From Bacteroidales bacterium (GTDB taxonomy: Bacteria > Bacteroidota > Bacteroidia > Bacteroidales > DTU049), in contig JAOAAK010000022.1 of NCBI GenBank assembly GCA_026418905.1, positions 1 to 64,000 of the forward strand: DNA of 64,000 nt. Reading direction: 5' to 3'. The position numbers and the translations under genes are program-made. Below, in pieces: positions 1 to 9,086 of the stretch. A model generated the notes under the pieces. It saw only the letters and a program-made list of their open reading frames with translations, had not been told where the DNA came from and did no database searches. Each line of letters starts with the position of its first letter. Position 1 is the stretch's first letter.

Positions 1-1086
1 TTAGAAGGGCTTCGCAAGTTGTCTTTCGAAAATTGGGATCTAATGGCCATCCCCTACCCAGCAATATATCCATCATTTCCTGGCACAACTTACACTGAAC
101 CTCTTTTTTTTGATGATTTTATTCTTTACTGTTCTGATTCATTTCAAGATTCTTCAAATTTGGAACAATTTGATTCAATTCGTAAAGCTTGTTGTATCCT
201 CCCCTATCAATGGGACAAATTTATCCTTCACTCTTTCTTTTCAGATATTTGTGTTTGTATAAAAAATGTTTCATGGAAAAAACTTCGAGAAAACTTTATC
301 TGTTCCGACACCCTTCGCCATTTACTTTTTTTGGGCCCACAAAAATGGATGTCTTTTCTCATTGGGTTTAAGAAAAAAAACGTCAAAAGCTACAAACAAA
401 TCCCATTTTGTTGGGTTGTACGAATCGATGCCGCTGCTTTCATTCATGAAATAAACTCATGGATCAAAAACCAAAAAAAAACTGGCGTTATTAATATTCT
501 TCTGACAAAATACTACAACTATGTTTTTCCATTGGCCAATCCACTTTCAAAATCGTTTCACTCATTCTATTCGTCTACTTTGTCAATATACGATGACATT
601 ATAAAAAAATACGCTGGCATGATCGGATTGGAATGGCTTCTTGCCGCCTCCTTAATTTATGAGGAAAGTAAATTTCAAACTAAGCTAACTTCCCGTTCAG
701 GGGCTTATGGAATTATGCAACTCATGCCCTTTATTATGGAACGATACGGTATCGATACTTCTAGTTCTGTTGATAAGCAGATATATGTTGGTTTTTTACT
801 GCTAAGCGAATTTAACAAAGTATTTGATAAATTTTCTCTCCCTCCCTCAGTACGCGACCGTGTGATTATTACAGCTTACAATATGGGATTCTTTCCACTT
901 AAAAAATGCATCGAACTAATTCAGAAAAAGCAAAGCTTGAAAGAAGTTACCTTTAAACAAATACTAGACTGTCTTGAAAATAATCAGGAAGGATTCCGAT
1001 TACCTCGACCAATGTTAAAGCAGGGAAAAGTTTTTGTCAGTAATATATTCGAACGTTATCAAATTTACCGCGAGCTCTACGACTAA
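1..1086 (+). CDS. MltF-like lytic transglycosylase, 5' end outside the window
   Basis: Murein-cleaving enzyme of the periplasm or outer membrane. The frame is open from base 1, so the true start lies to the left; the TTG at 19 is probably not a start. The last ~170 residues form an SLT (soluble lytic transglycosylase) domain: ASLIYEESKF carries the expected catalytic Glu, SGAYGIMQLMP is the GxxGxMQ-type motif, and ITAYNMGF is the AYN-type motif. The visible upstream half would correspond to the end of the solute-binding-like domain seen in MltF proteins, which is inferred from architecture only. The next gene starts 44 bases later behind its own promoter box. Alternative: another SLT-family transglycosylase with a different N-terminal domain. 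Confidence 0.8.
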   Translation, partial: LEGLRKLSFENWDLMAIPYPAIYPSFPGTTYTEPLFFDDFILYCSDSFQDSSNLEQFDSIRKACCILPYQWDKFILHSFFSDICVCIKNVSWKKLRENFICSDTLRHLLFLGPQKWMSFLIGFKKKNVKSYKQIPFCWVVRIDAAAFIHEINSWIKNQKKTGVINILLTKYYNYVFPLANPLSKSFHSFYSSTLSIYDDIIKKYAGMIGLEWLLAASLIYEESKFQTKLTSRSGAYGIMQLMPFIMERYGIDTSSSVDKQIYVGFLLLSEFNKVFDKFSLPPSVRDRVIITAYNMGFFPLKKCIELIQKKQSLKEVTFKQILDCLENNQEGFRLPRPMLKQGKVFVSNIFERYQIYRELYD

Positions 1087-1113
1087 GCTTATAAGATTAA
1101 ACAGAAAATGATT

Positions 1114-1121
1114 TACTTTTG
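1114..1121 (+). promoter_or_regulatory. Bacteroidetes -7 box (TACTTTTG) of the flippase gene
   Basis: TACTTTTG matches TAnnTTTG exactly and ends 9 bases before the ATG at 1131. The TTG at the end of the box is in frame with the gene and would be mistaken for its start. Confidence 0.6.
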
Positions 1122-1130
1122 TTCATCATT

Positions 1131-2585
1131 ATGAACGGAAAGTTCATTAAACACTCTTTCATCTACATGGTTGTTGGAGCTCTTCCTCTAGCAACTAGCA
1201 TACTATTATTACCTTTTTATGGCAATAAATATCTTCTTACGACTGAACAATTTGGCTTGTTGGCTATATACATTCTGCTTTCAGATTTTGCAAGATTAGC
1301 TTTTACATTTGCTCTCGAAAATTATGTCGGTGTAAATTTTATCCATGTAGTTCAAGATCCACAAAAACAAAAAATATTCATTGGAACTGTTTTTGGATTA
1401 ATGACACTGCTAGGAACATTTATGTTGGTTTTGTTCACCACAACAGGAAATTTGCTTTTTGGAACAATCTACCCTGGTGGAAAACTAATTTTTTTCCCAT
1501 ATGGTTTTCTCTCTCTTGCTACAGGCCTTTTCACAGCTATTTTTAAAGGTTATGGCAATCTGATGATTTATCAACAGAAACCCAAATCTTATTTTTGGGC
1601 TCATTTTATCCACTTTCTTTCGGTGGTTGGTATTTCCATTTCATGGCTCTATCTCCAGCCCTATTCTCTCGACGGTCCCATTTATGCAAGATGGATAGGT
1701 TCAATCATAACTCTTCTCTGGACATTTGCTTTCGTAGTTAAAAATGGCAAATTTTCTATGGACCTTCCTATCATTAAAGATGCCTTCAAATTTTCAATAC
1801 CTCTGTGGATCTTTTACATTCTTTACTGGGTAGTAGCTAACATCGATCGCTACATTATTTTAGGATTCCTTACTGCTAAGGAGGTTGCTATTTACGACGT
1901 AGCTATTAAAGTAACTTTATTGATTGAATTTCTTCAAAATGGTCTTTCTTCTGCTATTTTTCCTGAAGTTTTCAAAATTTGGAAAGCAAATCATAACGCA
2001 AAAACCTCTCATCAAGAGGTAAATAAATATTTTGATTTTTTCACGTTATTAACTTCTTGGTCGATCCCTCTTACCTTTCTGGCAACAATTCTATTCTTGC
2101 CACTTTTTGTCAACAACGAAGATTTATACCAGGCTTTTCGATATCTTCCTGTTTTGCTTGCAAGTATGATCATTCGTTCGTGGTTTTATTATGAATATGC
2201 CATTATTAATTATTTTAAAAAAACCCTCGTACTTGCTTGGTCTTTTGCTGTAGTTGCTGTTTTTCAGGTTATCTTGACTTACTGGGGAGTACGTCTTGCA
2301 TCTTTGGATGGAGCTATGATGGTTAATTTTTTAATCAAAATTTTACAGGTTGTTCTTCTTTATGTAGGTATTCGTTCCTGGTTTAATTTCGTTCCCTCCT
2401 GGAAAACTATGTTTTTCATGCCGTCGTTCTTTATTGTATTTTTGTTCATTGCTTATTTCTTCAATATTCCATTTTGGATAAATTTTTCTATTCAGGTGAT
2501 CATGTTGCTCGTTTTGATGTATGTTTTTTATCCACACCCCATTCGATATATTAAAAAATTTGTCCAAAATTTTCTTGTATTTTAG
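1131..2585 (+). CDS. Polysaccharide/lipid-linked oligosaccharide flippase (MOP superfamily, Wzx-like)
   Basis: Integral membrane protein of 484 residues with a dozen or more hydrophobic segments spread over the whole length. The overall pattern is that of polysaccharide biosynthesis proteins of the MATE/MOP flippase superfamily, which move undecaprenyl-linked glycans across the inner membrane. A conserved-looking stretch near the middle (FKFSIPLWIFYILYW, then ANIDRYIILGFL, then EVAIYDVAIKV) is typical of Wzx-like proteins. I chose the ATG at 1131 (MNGKFIKHSF) over a TTG 12 bases upstream, because that TTG belongs to the -7 promoter box. The gene sits with a YfhO-like protein and an SGNH/MBOAT pair, which supports a role in surface polymer export. 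Substrate unknown. Confidence 0.8.
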   Translation: MNGKFIKHSFIYMVVGALPLATSILLLPFYGNKYLLTTEQFGLLAIYILLSDFARLAFTFALENYVGVNFIHVVQDPQKQKIFIGTVFGLMTLLGTFMLVLFTTTGNLLFGTIYPGGKLIFFPYGFLSLATGLFTAIFKGYGNLMIYQQKPKSYFWAHFIHFLSVVGISISWLYLQPYSLDGPIYARWIGSIITLLWTFAFVVKNGKFSMDLPIIKDAFKFSIPLWIFYILYWVVANIDRYIILGFLTAKEVAIYDVAIKVTLLIEFLQNGLSSAIFPEVFKIWKANHNAKTSHQEVNKYFDFFTLLTSWSIPLTFLATILFLPLFVNNEDLYQAFRYLPVLLASMIIRSWFYYEYAIINYFKKTLVLAWSFAVVAVFQVILTYWGVRLASLDGAMMVNFLIKILQVVLLYVGIRSWFNFVPSWKTMFFMPSFFIVFLFIAYFFNIPFWINFSIQVIMLLVLMYVFYPHPIRYIKKFVQNFLVF

Positions 2586-2622
2586 CAACATCATTAGAGC
2601 ATATTAGAATCATTTTTTTTCT

Positions 2623-2630
2623 TAGGTTTG
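2623..2630 (+). promoter_or_regulatory. -7 box (TAGGTTTG) of the YfhO-like gene
   Basis: TAGGTTTG fits TAnnTTTG and lies 9 bases before the ATG at 2640, so the transcript would have almost no leader. Confidence 0.55.
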
Positions 2631-2639
2631 TCAAAAAAA

Positions 2640-5189
2640 ATGAGCACTTTTCGTGATAAGTATTTATCCTATGTTGTAGCGGGTATATTTATTCTCGTTT
2701 TATTATTGATCATGTTTTATCCAGCTCTGGAAGGAAAAACCATATTACAGGAAGACGTTATGAGCTGGAAAGCAAATTCAAAAGAAGCTTTTGATTACTA
2801 CCATAAAACTGGAAAACAAGCTTTTTGGGCGAACAACGTTTTCAGTGGTATGCCCACGTATCAGATTACCATCAAACATTGGGGAAATTTGTTCTTACAC
2901 GTAGACAAAGCACTTACATTATTTTTACCTTTCTTCATGGGAATTATCTTTTTGATATTCACCGGTTTTTATCTTTTTACGCGTTGGTTGAAGATGAATC
3001 ATTCTGCTGCATTATTAGGTGCATTGGCATTTACTCTTTCATCATATTTCTTCATCATTTTGGCTGTAGGTCATAATTCAAAAGCTCATGCTATTGCTTA
3101 TATGGTTCCATACTTGATTTCAGTGTTTTTCCTATACCGCGGAAAATATTTGCTAGGTACTTTATTGACAGCTGCTATTTTGGCTCTTGAGCTGAGTTGT
3201 AACCACGTTCAAGTAACATATTATCTAGCTTTCATGGTTCTTTTTCTAGTGATCAGCGAATTTATTCATGCCATCAAGGAAAAGGCTTTTAAACGTTTTT
3301 TTGTCGCAGCTGGTTTGCACCTAGCGAGTGTACTAATAGCTATTTTGGTGAATTTCTCAAACATCTATACTTCCTACCAATATGCCAAAGAAACCATTCG
3401 TGGCAAATCTGAACTGACTAGCAAAGAAAATGTTAAAGGACTGGACAAAAGTTATATCACCCAATGGAGTTATTCGCCAGGAGAAACTTGGACATTGATC
3501 ATACCTAACGCCAAAGGAGGGGCAAGCCAACCTATTAAAATAGACGGAAAACGTTTTCTTTCCAGCGTCGAGAATCCACAAGTCAGAGGCTTTTTAGGGG
3601 AATGGCACCAGTATTGGGGTGAACAACCTTTTACATCTGGGCCAGTCTATGCTGGTATTGTCATAAGTTTTCTTTTCCTACTTTCTCTCTTCCTATCGTC
3701 TCATCCCCTCAAATGGCCTCTTCTTGCTATCTCGTTGCTTGCTTTAGTTCTTTCTTGGGGTCACCACGCTTCTTGGCTTACCAACTTTTTTATCGACTAC
3801 ATTCCTCTGTACGATAAATTTCGAGCTCCCTCCATGTGGCTTATCGTACTTGAAATTACTATTCCTCTATTAGCTGTTTTCTTTATACATGATTTACTCA
3901 CTCGAAAAGAGGAACTACAGAAAAAAATTAAAGTTTTATATATTACTGGAGGTATTATGACTTTCATTTTATTGTTATTTTATCTCTCACCTTCTTCTTT
4001 CTTTTCATTCATCTCATCTAACGATACCAGCATGATCGAACAATATAAGAACTATTTTTCTCAGCAAAGTTCTGATCCAGCTCAAAATGCTCAAATCAAC
4101 GCATTTTTTGAAAATTTTGAACAAGAGCTTATTGGTTTACGGATCCAGATCTTTAAGCAAGATGTCTTACGTTCTCTCATATTTTTACTTCTTACTTTTA
4201 CCTTGCTTTGGGCATACTTCAAATGGAAATTTAAACCAATTGTTCTCGTATCTGGTCTAGCTTTATTCATTGCCGCCGACATGATACCTGTCAACAAACG
4301 ATATTTAAATAACAAAAATTTCGTATCCAAAGCTAAAGCAGAAAAGCCATTCACTGCATCCTTTGCTGACATGCATATCTTGCAGAATAATCCTGAAGGT
4401 CATCGAACCCTTAATCTCTCTGTCAATACATTTAACGATGCCACCACATCATACTTCCATCGTAGTATCGGCGGTTATCATGCTGCCAAACTTATGCGTT
4501 ATCAAGAACTTATTGAGAACCAGATATCTCCCCAGATTAAATTGCTTACATCCTATCTACAAAATAATATTACTCCTGAAAAACTAGATACTGTCTTAAG
4601 TAGAATGAACATACTTAATATGCTTAACACACGTTACATTATCGTCAATCCTAACGCTCAACCCATCATCAATCCTCATCATTGTGGTTTTGCATGGTTT
4701 GTCGATAGAGCAATTATTGTTGAAAACGCAGATGAAGAAATTCAACGTGTTGGAGAAATTGATCCGAAACGTGAAGTTACAGTAGATAAAAGATTTGCTC
4801 ATTTATTTAAATCGATTGATTTCACTCATCGCGACACTTCTGCAACCATCCAAAGAACAAACATCACCCCTAACGAAGTTAGTTTCACTGTCCAAACCAC
4901 TACGCCACAATTAGCCGTCATCAGTGAAATCTGGTACCCAGAATGGGAAGTTTATATCGATGGTAAAAAAGTCGATTTGCTAAGGGTAAATTACGTGTTG
5001 CGTGGAGTTGTCGTCCCTGCTGGAGCAAAGGAAATTACAATGAAAATTTATCCTCATGCTTTTATTATGAGTTCCTGGATAAGTCTTGCATCATCTATAA
5101 TTTTACTTGGAGCTATTTCAACAGCTTTATTTTTCTATTTCAGAAAGAATACATCCTTTAGAAAAAATGAAAATGAATCGCATTCCTAA
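2640..5189 (+). CDS. YfhO family multi-pass membrane protein
   Basis: Large membrane protein of 849 residues. The N-terminal two thirds contain about a dozen hydrophobic helices with soluble loops; the C-terminal part is a soluble domain ending in a last membrane helix (about residues 805-830) and a polar tail. The first periplasmic loop (KTILQEDVMSWKANSKEAFD) and the late WYPEWEVYIDGKKV segment are typical of Bacteroidetes YfhO-like proteins. In Firmicutes, YfhO proteins are GT-C-fold glycosyltransferases that modify cell-wall polymers; the role in Bacteroidetes is inferred only. Start: ATG 2640, not the TTG at 2628, which is part of the promoter box. It precedes the SGNH/MBOAT pair on the same strand. 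Confidence 0.8.
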   Translation: MSTFRDKYLSYVVAGIFILVLLLIMFYPALEGKTILQEDVMSWKANSKEAFDYYHKTGKQAFWANNVFSGMPTYQITIKHWGNLFLHVDKALTLFLPFFMGIIFLIFTGFYLFTRWLKMNHSAALLGALAFTLSSYFFIILAVGHNSKAHAIAYMVPYLISVFFLYRGKYLLGTLLTAAILALELSCNHVQVTYYLAFMVLFLVISEFIHAIKEKAFKRFFVAAGLHLASVLIAILVNFSNIYTSYQYAKETIRGKSELTSKENVKGLDKSYITQWSYSPGETWTLIIPNAKGGASQPIKIDGKRFLSSVENPQVRGFLGEWHQYWGEQPFTSGPVYAGIVISFLFLLSLFLSSHPLKWPLLAISLLALVLSWGHHASWLTNFFIDYIPLYDKFRAPSMWLIVLEITIPLLAVFFIHDLLTRKEELQKKIKVLYITGGIMTFILLLFYLSPSSFFSFISSNDTSMIEQYKNYFSQQSSDPAQNAQINAFFENFEQELIGLRIQIFKQDVLRSLIFLLLTFTLLWAYFKWKFKPIVLVSGLALFIAADMIPVNKRYLNNKNFVSKAKAEKPFTASFADMHILQNNPEGHRTLNLSVNTFNDATTSYFHRSIGGYHAAKLMRYQELIENQISPQIKLLTSYLQNNITPEKLDTVLSRMNILNMLNTRYIIVNPNAQPIINPHHCGFAWFVDRAIIVENADEEIQRVGEIDPKREVTVDKRFAHLFKSIDFTHRDTSATIQRTNITPNEVSFTVQTTTPQLAVISEIWYPEWEVYIDGKKVDLLRVNYVLRGVVVPAGAKEITMKIYPHAFIMSSWISLASSIILLGAISTALFFYFRKNTSFRKNENESHS

Positions 5190-5955
5190 GCCTTATTTTT
5201 ATTTTCTATTCACCATCACTTTTTCATTGCTGTTTTTTGTTTGTCTCTCCTTTATGAAAATATCTTTCTCCTTTGCTGGGATTGAATGGAAAGATAGCGG
5301 ACTAAGAGAATTTTTTCTTCGCGAAAAACCTACTGCTTTACTTGCTGATACTCTCGTACATAAGCCTGATGAAAAAGAAGATCATCGTGATAGTAGCGCA
5401 CAACGTTTTCTCCTCATTGGAGATTCTATGATTGAATTTTTTCGTCTACGCTTCAACGACTATTGTCGCCATAACGGCCATAAGATGTTTACTGTCATAT
5501 GGTTTAGTTCTCAAACTTATTGGTTCGGTACCACAGATACCCTCAAGTTTTTTATTGAAAAATACAAACCCACTTACGTATTGCTTAGCTTAGGAGCTAA
5601 CGAGCTTTTTGTTCCCAACATAAAAAGCAGGCAAAAATATATCGAACACATACTGAAACAAATCGGCAACATTCCTTTCGTTTGGATTGGCCCACCGAAC
5701 TGGAAGGAAGATACTGGCATTAATGATTTAATCGTAGAAAATGTAGGACCTCGCCGTTTTTTCCCTTCAAAAAACTTAACTTATACTCGTGCCAAAGATG
5801 GAGCTCATCCCGACAAGCCCTCTGCCTTCAAATGGGCTGATTCTGTTGCCTATTTTTTACACAACCACGCTCTTCATAAAGTACTCATGAATAAACCTGA
5901 TACTTTCCTTTACAAAAGCCCTCCTACTGAAATCTTGGCCCCTAAAAAAAATTAG
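5167..5955 (+). CDS. Membrane-anchored SGNH-hydrolase-like protein, probable O-acetylation partner
   Basis: 262 residues from the ATG chosen here. An N-terminal hydrophobic anchor (about residues 8-35) is followed by an SGNH/GDSL fold: block I RFLLIGDSMIEFF with the nucleophilic Ser, block III LSLGANEL, and block V KDGAHPD with the Asp-x-x-His pair. The longest frame begins at 5107 inside the YfhO-like gene. I prefer 5167 (MKMNRIPKPY), which still overlaps by 23 bases, or 5173, which removes a meaningless 20-residue extension. The gene ends 1 base before an MBOAT acyltransferase. In AlgI/AlgX- and DltB/DltD-type systems such a protein takes the acyl group from the MBOAT partner and attaches it to a polymer outside the membrane. 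The polymer here is unknown. Confidence 0.75.
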   Translation: MKMNRIPKPYFYFLFTITFSLLFFVCLSFMKISFSFAGIEWKDSGLREFFLREKPTALLADTLVHKPDEKEDHRDSSAQRFLLIGDSMIEFFRLRFNDYCRHNGHKMFTVIWFSSQTYWFGTTDTLKFFIEKYKPTYVLLSLGANELFVPNIKSRQKYIEHILKQIGNIPFVWIGPPNWKEDTGINDLIVENVGPRRFFPSKNLTYTRAKDGAHPDKPSAFKWADSVAYFLHNHALHKVLMNKPDTFLYKSPPTEILAPKKN

Positions 5956-5956
5956 T

Positions 5957-7423
5957 ATGCATTGGAATGAAATTCTATTGGACTTCTTCTCATATCATTT
6001 AGATAGGCCATTACTTTTCAACAGTGCTACATTTTGGTTTTGGTTAATTGTTGTTTTAAGTGTTTATGCCCTTATCTATCAACATAACCTTGCTCGAACT
6101 ATTTTCTTGCTAGCTTTTAGCCTATATTTTTATTACAAAAGCAGTGGCATTTTCGTGATTAACCTTCTTCTAACCATCATCTTTTCATATTTTCTTACCT
6201 TTCTGATGTATCAAACCAAAAATTTGCTTTTCAAAAAATTTCTACTTTTCATCACGGTTGCTTTTCCTTTGCTTGTATTGGGTTATTTCAAATACTACAA
6301 CTTCTTCCTAGATAACGTGGGGGCTTTAACAGGTCAGAATTTCGACAAAGCTGATATATTTCTTCCTATTGGTATTTCATTCTATACTTTTCAGATTTTA
6401 AGTTATGTGATCGACGTTTATCGTGGTCAACTTTCCCCTGAAAAAAACTTACTTGATTTCGCATTTTACATCACTTTTTTTCCCCAATTGGTTGCCGGAC
6501 CTATTGTTCGTGCAAGTTCTTTTCTTCCCCAGCTGAAAAAAAAGATCGTACTGGACAGTGTTGAAATCCAGAAAGGTTTTTTTCTGATATTACAAGGGCT
6601 TATCAAGAAAGCCATCATTGCCGACTACATTGCTCAGTACAATGATATAGTTTTCGCCAATCCATCTGGTTACAGTGGTTTCGAAAACCTTATGGCTCTA
6701 TATGGTTATGCTTTGCAAATTTATTGCGACTTTAGTGGTTACAGCGACATGGCCATTGGTATGGGCAAGATTATGGGGTTTGACCTTGGTATTAACTTCA
6801 ACAAACCTTACCAGGCACTTAATATTACTGATTTTTGGAGACGATGGCATATCAGTCTTTCAAGCTGGCTTCGAGACTATCTTTACATTCCCCTGGGTGG
6901 CAATCGAAAAGGAAAAATTCGCACTTATGTGAACTTATTCATTACTATGCTTCTAGGTGGACTCTGGCATGGAGCTTCATGGAGGTTCGTAATTTGGGGC
7001 GGCATGCATGGACTTGGACTTGCCATTCACAAAATTTGGCAAAAAATAGCTCCAACTAAACTGACAGAACATGTTCTTTGGAAAATTTTTTCTTGGTTAC
7101 TTACATTTCACTTTGTGGTTTTTCTATGGATTTTTTTCCGTGCTAGTACCATGCAAGAAGCTATGGCAATGTTCACACAGATATTTACAGCTATGGATAT
7201 GGCCTATGTTATTCCATTTTTCGAAGTAAGAAAATTATTTATTGTTCTTCTTCTCTTGGGTTTTGTTATTCATTTTATACCAACCCAGCTCTATCCCACG
7301 CTAGAAAATTGGTTTGTACGTGTACCTTGGCCTATCAAAGGATTGGTTTTCATCATCGTTGTCCAGCTCATCATCCAACTGAAAAGCGAGGGTGTTCAAC
7401 CCTTTATATATTTTCAGTTTTGA
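5957..7423 (+). CDS. MBOAT family O-acyltransferase (AlgI/DltB-like)
   Basis: Integral membrane O-acyltransferase of 488 residues. The family signature is clear: DFWRRWHISLSSWLRDYLYI followed by PLGGNRKG, and then LGGLWHGASWRFVIWG, which contains the conserved catalytic His of MBOAT proteins. Known members move acetyl or D-alanyl groups across the inner membrane to a periplasmic acceptor protein. The SGNH protein directly upstream (1-base gap) is the likely acceptor or transferase. The 3' end overlaps the convergent ettA gene by 10 bases (7414-7423), with no room for a separate terminator. Confidence 0.9.
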   Translation: MHWNEILLDFFSYHLDRPLLFNSATFWFWLIVVLSVYALIYQHNLARTIFLLAFSLYFYYKSSGIFVINLLLTIIFSYFLTFLMYQTKNLLFKKFLLFITVAFPLLVLGYFKYYNFFLDNVGALTGQNFDKADIFLPIGISFYTFQILSYVIDVYRGQLSPEKNLLDFAFYITFFPQLVAGPIVRASSFLPQLKKKIVLDSVEIQKGFFLILQGLIKKAIIADYIAQYNDIVFANPSGYSGFENLMALYGYALQIYCDFSGYSDMAIGMGKIMGFDLGINFNKPYQALNITDFWRRWHISLSSWLRDYLYIPLGGNRKGKIRTYVNLFITMLLGGLWHGASWRFVIWGGMHGLGLAIHKIWQKIAPTKLTEHVLWKIFSWLLTFHFVVFLWIFFRASTMQEAMAMFTQIFTAMDMAYVIPFFEVRKLFIVLLLLGFVIHFIPTQLYPTLENWFVRVPWPIKGLVFIIVVQLIIQLKSEGVQPFIYFQF

Positions 7424-9075
7424 TAAATTTTTCGGAAAGGAATTCTTTTTTTTCCTACGGTGGAAACATATTGGTTTTCGTATTCCTGGAGCGTTCCTTC
7501 AAAGAAACGAACATTCCCTTCAGGCTCAAAGATGATAAGATGCGTACATAGTTTTTGCAAAAACCAACGATCATGACTCACAATTAAAGTACAACCGGCA
7601 AAATGCTCTATAGCAAGCTCTAAGGCGCGTAAAGTATTAATGTCAATATCGTTGGTTGGTTCGTCCAAAAGCAATACGTTAGAAGGTTTTTTCAGAGCTA
7701 AAGCTAAATGCAGTCTGTTTCTTTCCCCCCCTGATAATAAACCACATTTCTTTTCCTGTACGGGACCAGTAAACTGAAAGCGAGCTAAATAAGCACGAAC
7801 AGGAATTTCATATTGATCTAAGTTTATAGTTTCTCGCCCATCACTTACCAATTCATAAACTGTTTTATCTGGATCGATAGGAGAATGCTGTTGATCAATA
7901 TAGGAAATCTGAACTGTGCTCCCTAAAACGACACGACCTTCGGTGGGTTGTTCATAACCTGCTATCAAACGAAGCAATGTAGTTTTTCCAGCTCCGTTGG
8001 GACCAATAATTCCGACAACAGCAGTAGGAGGAATCGTAAATGAAAGATCGTTGATTAACCACCTCTCACCTCGCTTTACTGAAACATGCTCAAACCTAAT
8101 CACATCATTACCCAAGCGTGGGCCTTTGGGGATGAAAATTTCGTAATTCTTTTCTTTCTTTGACGTTTCCTCTTCATACAGTCTCTCGTACGACTTAAGA
8201 CGAGATCTATTTCGTTCTATCTTTTGTTGAGCATTAAGTTGTGCCCATTCAAGTTCATATTGTAAAGTTTTGATTTTTCGCTCTTCTATTTTTTGGTCTG
8301 TTACATACATTTGTAATTTTTGTTGAAGCCATGAAGTGTAGTTACCTTTCCAAGGTACACCTTCACCACGATCTAACTCCAAAATCCATTCGGCAACATG
8401 GTCTAAAAAATATCGGTCATGTGTTACTGCAATGATGGTCCCTGGATAATCTCGTAAAAATTGTTCAAGCCAATAAACAGCATTGGCATCTAAATGATTA
8501 GTAGGCTCATCAAGCAGAAGAATATCAGGTTGTTGCAGTAGCAATCGTACAAGAGCTACCCTTCGTTTCTCTCCACCGCTTAAAGTGCCAATTAGTCTAT
8601 CTTGCGACGGACACATCAGTGCCTCCATGGCCATCTGTAAAGTTCGATCAAGTTCCCACCCCTGGTTTGTTTCAATAAAATTGGTCAACTCGCTTTGTCG
8701 GTCTATGAGCTTATTGAGTTCTTCGTCCGACATAGGTTCGGCAAAACGCATCGATATCTCTTCATATTCTTTTAATGCTTGGATAAGAGGAGCAACCCCC
8801 TCCTCTACTACTTCTCGAACTGTCTTGTTTGCATCCAATTCCGGTTCTTGTGGGAAATACCCAATGCTATACCCGGGCGAATATACTACTTTGCCTTCTG
8901 TGGGTTCCTCAAGTCCAGCAATGATTTTTAAAAGCGTCGATTTGCCAGCGCCATTTAAACCGATAACTCCAATTTTAGCCCCATAAAAAAAAGAAAGTGA
9001 AATATTTTTCAATACCCAACGGTTAGGAGGATATAGCTTCCCAACTCGAATCATAGAAAAAATAACTTTATCCAT
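7414..9075 (-). CDS. ettA: Energy-dependent translational throttle protein EttA (ABC-F ATPase)
   Basis: 553 residues, close to the ~555 usual for EttA. There are two ABC ATPase domains with no membrane part: Walker A GLNGAGKS (about residues 39-46) with signature LSGGEKRR and Walker B LLLDEPTNHLD, then Walker A GPNGAGKT with LSGGERNR and LLLDEPTNDID. The linker between them (about 245-310) is charged and helical, as expected for the tRNA-interaction motif of ABC-F proteins. EttA binds the ribosomal E site and gates the first elongation steps according to ATP/ADP. It follows a secreted-protein gene by 11 bases and may share its transcript. Other ABC-F paralogs (Uup, YheS) fit less well in length and first-domain sequence. 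Confidence 0.9.
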   Translation of the reverse strand: MDKVIFSMIRVGKLYPPNRWVLKNISLSFFYGAKIGVIGLNGAGKSTLLKIIAGLEEPTEGKVVYSPGYSIGYFPQEPELDANKTVREVVEEGVAPLIQALKEYEEISMRFAEPMSDEELNKLIDRQSELTNFIETNQGWELDRTLQMAMEALMCPSQDRLIGTLSGGEKRRVALVRLLLQQPDILLLDEPTNHLDANAVYWLEQFLRDYPGTIIAVTHDRYFLDHVAEWILELDRGEGVPWKGNYTSWLQQKLQMYVTDQKIEERKIKTLQYELEWAQLNAQQKIERNRSRLKSYERLYEEETSKKEKNYEIFIPKGPRLGNDVIRFEHVSVKRGERWLINDLSFTIPPTAVVGIIGPNGAGKTTLLRLIAGYEQPTEGRVVLGSTVQISYIDQQHSPIDPDKTVYELVSDGRETINLDQYEIPVRAYLARFQFTGPVQEKKCGLLSGGERNRLHLALALKKPSNVLLLDEPTNDIDINTLRALELAIEHFAGCTLIVSHDRWFLQKLCTHLIIFEPEGNVRFFEGTLQEYENQYVSTVGKKRIPFRKIYQN

Positions 9076-9086
9076 TCTAATTTTTT

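Noticed and set aside
5107-5166. Upstream start of the SGNH protein at 5107
   Set aside because: Would add 20 residues that overlap the YfhO-like gene by 83 bases before the hydrophobic anchor; the ATG at 5167 is more likely.
8585-8986. 133-codon open frame antisense to ettA
   Set aside because: Lies wholly opposite the first ATPase domain of ettA, has low-complexity Ser-rich sequence, and shows no promoter box; a shadow frame.
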